A stretch of DNA of 64,000 bases from the NCBI RefSeq assembly GCF_034044635.1, contig NZ_JAXCLX010000002.1, forward strand, positions 1 to 64,000, in the 5' to 3' direction. Below the pieces are notes generated by a model. The model saw only the letters and a program-made list of their open reading frames with translations, did not search any database and was not told the origin of the DNA. The DNA is from Dongia rigui (lineage in GTDB: Bacteria > Pseudomonadota > Alphaproteobacteria > Dongiales > Dongiaceae). This document shows, one piece after another, positions 62,806 through 64,000 of the stretch. A program made the translations under genes and the position numbers. Each line of letters opens with the position of its first letter. The first letter of the stretch is position 1.

Positions 62806-63855
62806 TTACCCCGGCAGGACGTCGAACTTCGCGAAGTTCACCGTCACGCGCTGCCCCTTTGCCAAAATTGCACCCGCTTCGTCGGGGGGCAAGGTTACGT
62901 CAAGCGCCAGGGATGTATCAACCAATTGCACTTCGACCCGCGGCAGCGGGCTGGCGCGAAAGACATGCTGCACGATCGCCGGCACGCCACCGCCATCGGC
63001 ACGGCCGATGCTGATCTCCTCAGGGCGGACATAGGCGGTCCCCGGCCCGTCCTTGAGATCGGCAACCTGCGGGGCCGCGATGATGGTGCTGCCGATCCTG
63101 ACCACGCCGCCGCGGATCTCGCAGGGGACGCGGTTGGCGCCACCCAGGAATTCGTAGACGAAGGAGGTCTGCGGCTTGTGATAGACCTCTTCAGGTGAAC
63201 CCACCTGTTCGATCAGGCCCTGGTTCATGATGACGACCTTGTCGGCCAGTTCCAGCGCCTCTTCTTGGTCATGGGTCACGAAGACCGAGGTCAGCTGCAT
63301 GCTTTCATGGAGGCGGCGCAGCCAGCGGCGCAATTCCTTGCGCACCTTGGCGTCGAGCGCGCCAAAGGGCTCGTCGAGCAGCAGCACCGAGGGCTCGATG
63401 GCCAAGGCGCGGGCCAGGGCGACACGCTGCCGCTGGCCACCCGACAATTGGCTGGGATAGCGATCGCCGAGGCGCTCCAACTGCACCAGGCGCAGCAATT
63501 CATCGACCCGCGCCTTGATCTCCGCCTTGTTGGGGCGCTCCGTGGTCGGCCGCACGCGCAGGCCAAAGCCGATGTTCTCCGCGACCGTCATATGCTTGAA
63601 GAGGGCATAATGCTGGAACACGAAGCCGACGCGGCGGTCGCGCAATTTGCGCCCGGTCATGTCCTCCTCGTTGAACAGCACATGACCTTCATCCTGCGCA
63701 TCGAGGCCGGCCAGGATCCGCAGCAAGGTCGTCTTGCCGGAACCGGACGGGCCTAGCAACGCCACGAACTCGCCGCGCTTGATGTCGAGGTCGATGCCGC
63801 CCAGCGCCTTGAAGGTGCCGAACGTCTTGACGATGCCCTGTGCCTGCAAGCCCAT
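62806..63855 (-). CDS. cysA: Sulfate/thiosulfate ABC transporter ATP-binding protein
   Basis: A 349-residue ATPase. Walker [11 protein letters not shown]-loop [13 protein letters not shown], signature [15 protein letters not shown], Walker [21 protein letters not shown], and the switch His in FVTHDQEEA. The C-terminal regulatory region ([33 protein letters not shown]) is typical of CysA. ATG 63855 is preferred because gggag/aggag lies six bases before it; ATG 63861 lies directly against that site. It follows cysW on the minus strand with 20 bases between. Confidence 0.94.
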   Translation of the reverse strand: MGLQAQGIVKTFGTFKALGGIDLDIKRGEFVALLGPSGSGKTTLLRILAGLDAQDEGHVLFNEEDMTGRKLRDRRVGFVFQHYALFKHMTVAENIGFGLRVRPTTERPNKAEIKARVDELLRLVQLERLGDRYPSQLSGGQRQRVALARALAIEPSVLLLDEPFGALDAKVRKELRRWLRRLHESMQLTSVFVTHDQEEALELADKVVIMNQGLIEQVGSPEEVYHKPQTSFVYEFLGGANRVPCEIRGGVVRIGSTIIAAPQVADLKDGPGTAYVRPEEISIGRADGGGVPAIVQHVFRASPLPRVEVQLVDTSLALDVTLPPDEAGAILAKGQRVTVNFAKFDVLPG

Positions 63856-63875
63856 GATCATCTCCTATCGGCGCA

Positions 63876-64000
63876 TCAATGGGCTCTTCCGGCACTGAGC
63901 CGGTCGCCATAGCGCCATTCGAGGAAGGATTTGGCGGCGAGCGTCACCAAGGCCAGCAAAGCCAGCAGCGAGGCGACGGCAAAGGCGCCGACGAAATCAT
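63876..64000 (-). CDS. cysW: Sulfate ABC transporter permease, C-terminal end
   Basis: Only the last 40 codons and the TGA are inside the window. The translation includes DFVGAFAVASLLALLALVTL and continues KSFLEWRYGDRLSAGRAH. This is the final transmembrane helix and tail of a CysW/CysT-type permease; CysW is expected directly before cysA. It continues past base 64000. Confidence 0.85.
   Translation of the reverse strand, partial: DFVGAFAVASLLALLALVTLAAKSFLEWRYGDRLSAGRAH

Overview
The window looks like chromosomal DNA of a high-GC alphaproteobacterium, most likely of the Rhodospirillales (Azospirillum/Dongia-like); that is inferred from base composition, the ureDABCEFG order, and the alphaproteobacterial style of the exopolysaccharide, molybdenum-hydroxylase and sulfate-transport genes. 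No phage, transposase, integrase or CRISPR array was seen. Genes are tightly packed, and many neighbours overlap by 1-14 bases.

Layout. (1) 1-74: initiator tRNA cut by the window edge, followed by its terminator. (2) 330-33118: a large exopolysaccharide locus of the exosortase-linked Wzx/Wzy type. It holds six glycosyltransferases, a polyisoprenyl-phosphate sugar transferase, flippase, polymerase, chain-length protein, a CpsD-like ATPase with an altered P-loop, a GspA/ExeA-like ATPase, an outer-membrane export protein and beta-barrel, a TPR lipoprotein, an exosortase fused to EpsI, and one small protein with a C-terminal exosortase sorting signal. Pyruvyl- and acetyltransferases, UDP-sugar enzymes, an undecaprenyl diphosphate synthase and a VanZ-like protein complete it. 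Five minus-strand genes interrupt the plus-strand series, and all five encode exported or surface proteins. (3) 33252-41635: a sugar-type ABC importer mixed with three lactonase-like beta-propellers, one of which is fused to a permease, plus a carboxymuconolactone-decarboxylase-like protein. (4) 41632-44211: modABC molybdate uptake. (5) 44373-55025: a nicotinate/N-heterocycle catabolic locus: an enamidase-like amidohydrolase on the plus strand and a seven-gene minus-strand operon (FAD subunit, fused FeS/Mo hydroxylase, 6-hydroxynicotinate reductase-like protein, ApbE-like UPF0280 protein, two 'amino acid synthesis' paralogues, MarR regulator). A GIY-YIG gene between inverted palindromes sits inside it, and a small kinase and a nicotinamidase follow. 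(6) 55158-60284: complete urease operon ureDABCEFG. (7) 60281-64000: an SDR oxidoreductase, a Gfo/Idh oxidoreductase, a TauE/SafE exporter, cysA, and the end of cysW.

How the parts could work together. PncA would turn nicotinamide into nicotinate. The molybdenum hydroxylase, fed by ModABC, would make 6-hydroxynicotinate, the reductase would make the tetrahydro-oxo compound, and the enamidase would open the ring with release of ammonia. Region 3 looks like an uptake-and-hydrolysis unit for a sugar lactone. The most rewarding targets are the permease-lactonase fusion, the ApbE-like and paired 'amino acid synthesis' proteins in the nicotinate operon, the GIY-YIG/palindrome unit, and the P-loop-altered CpsD homologue.
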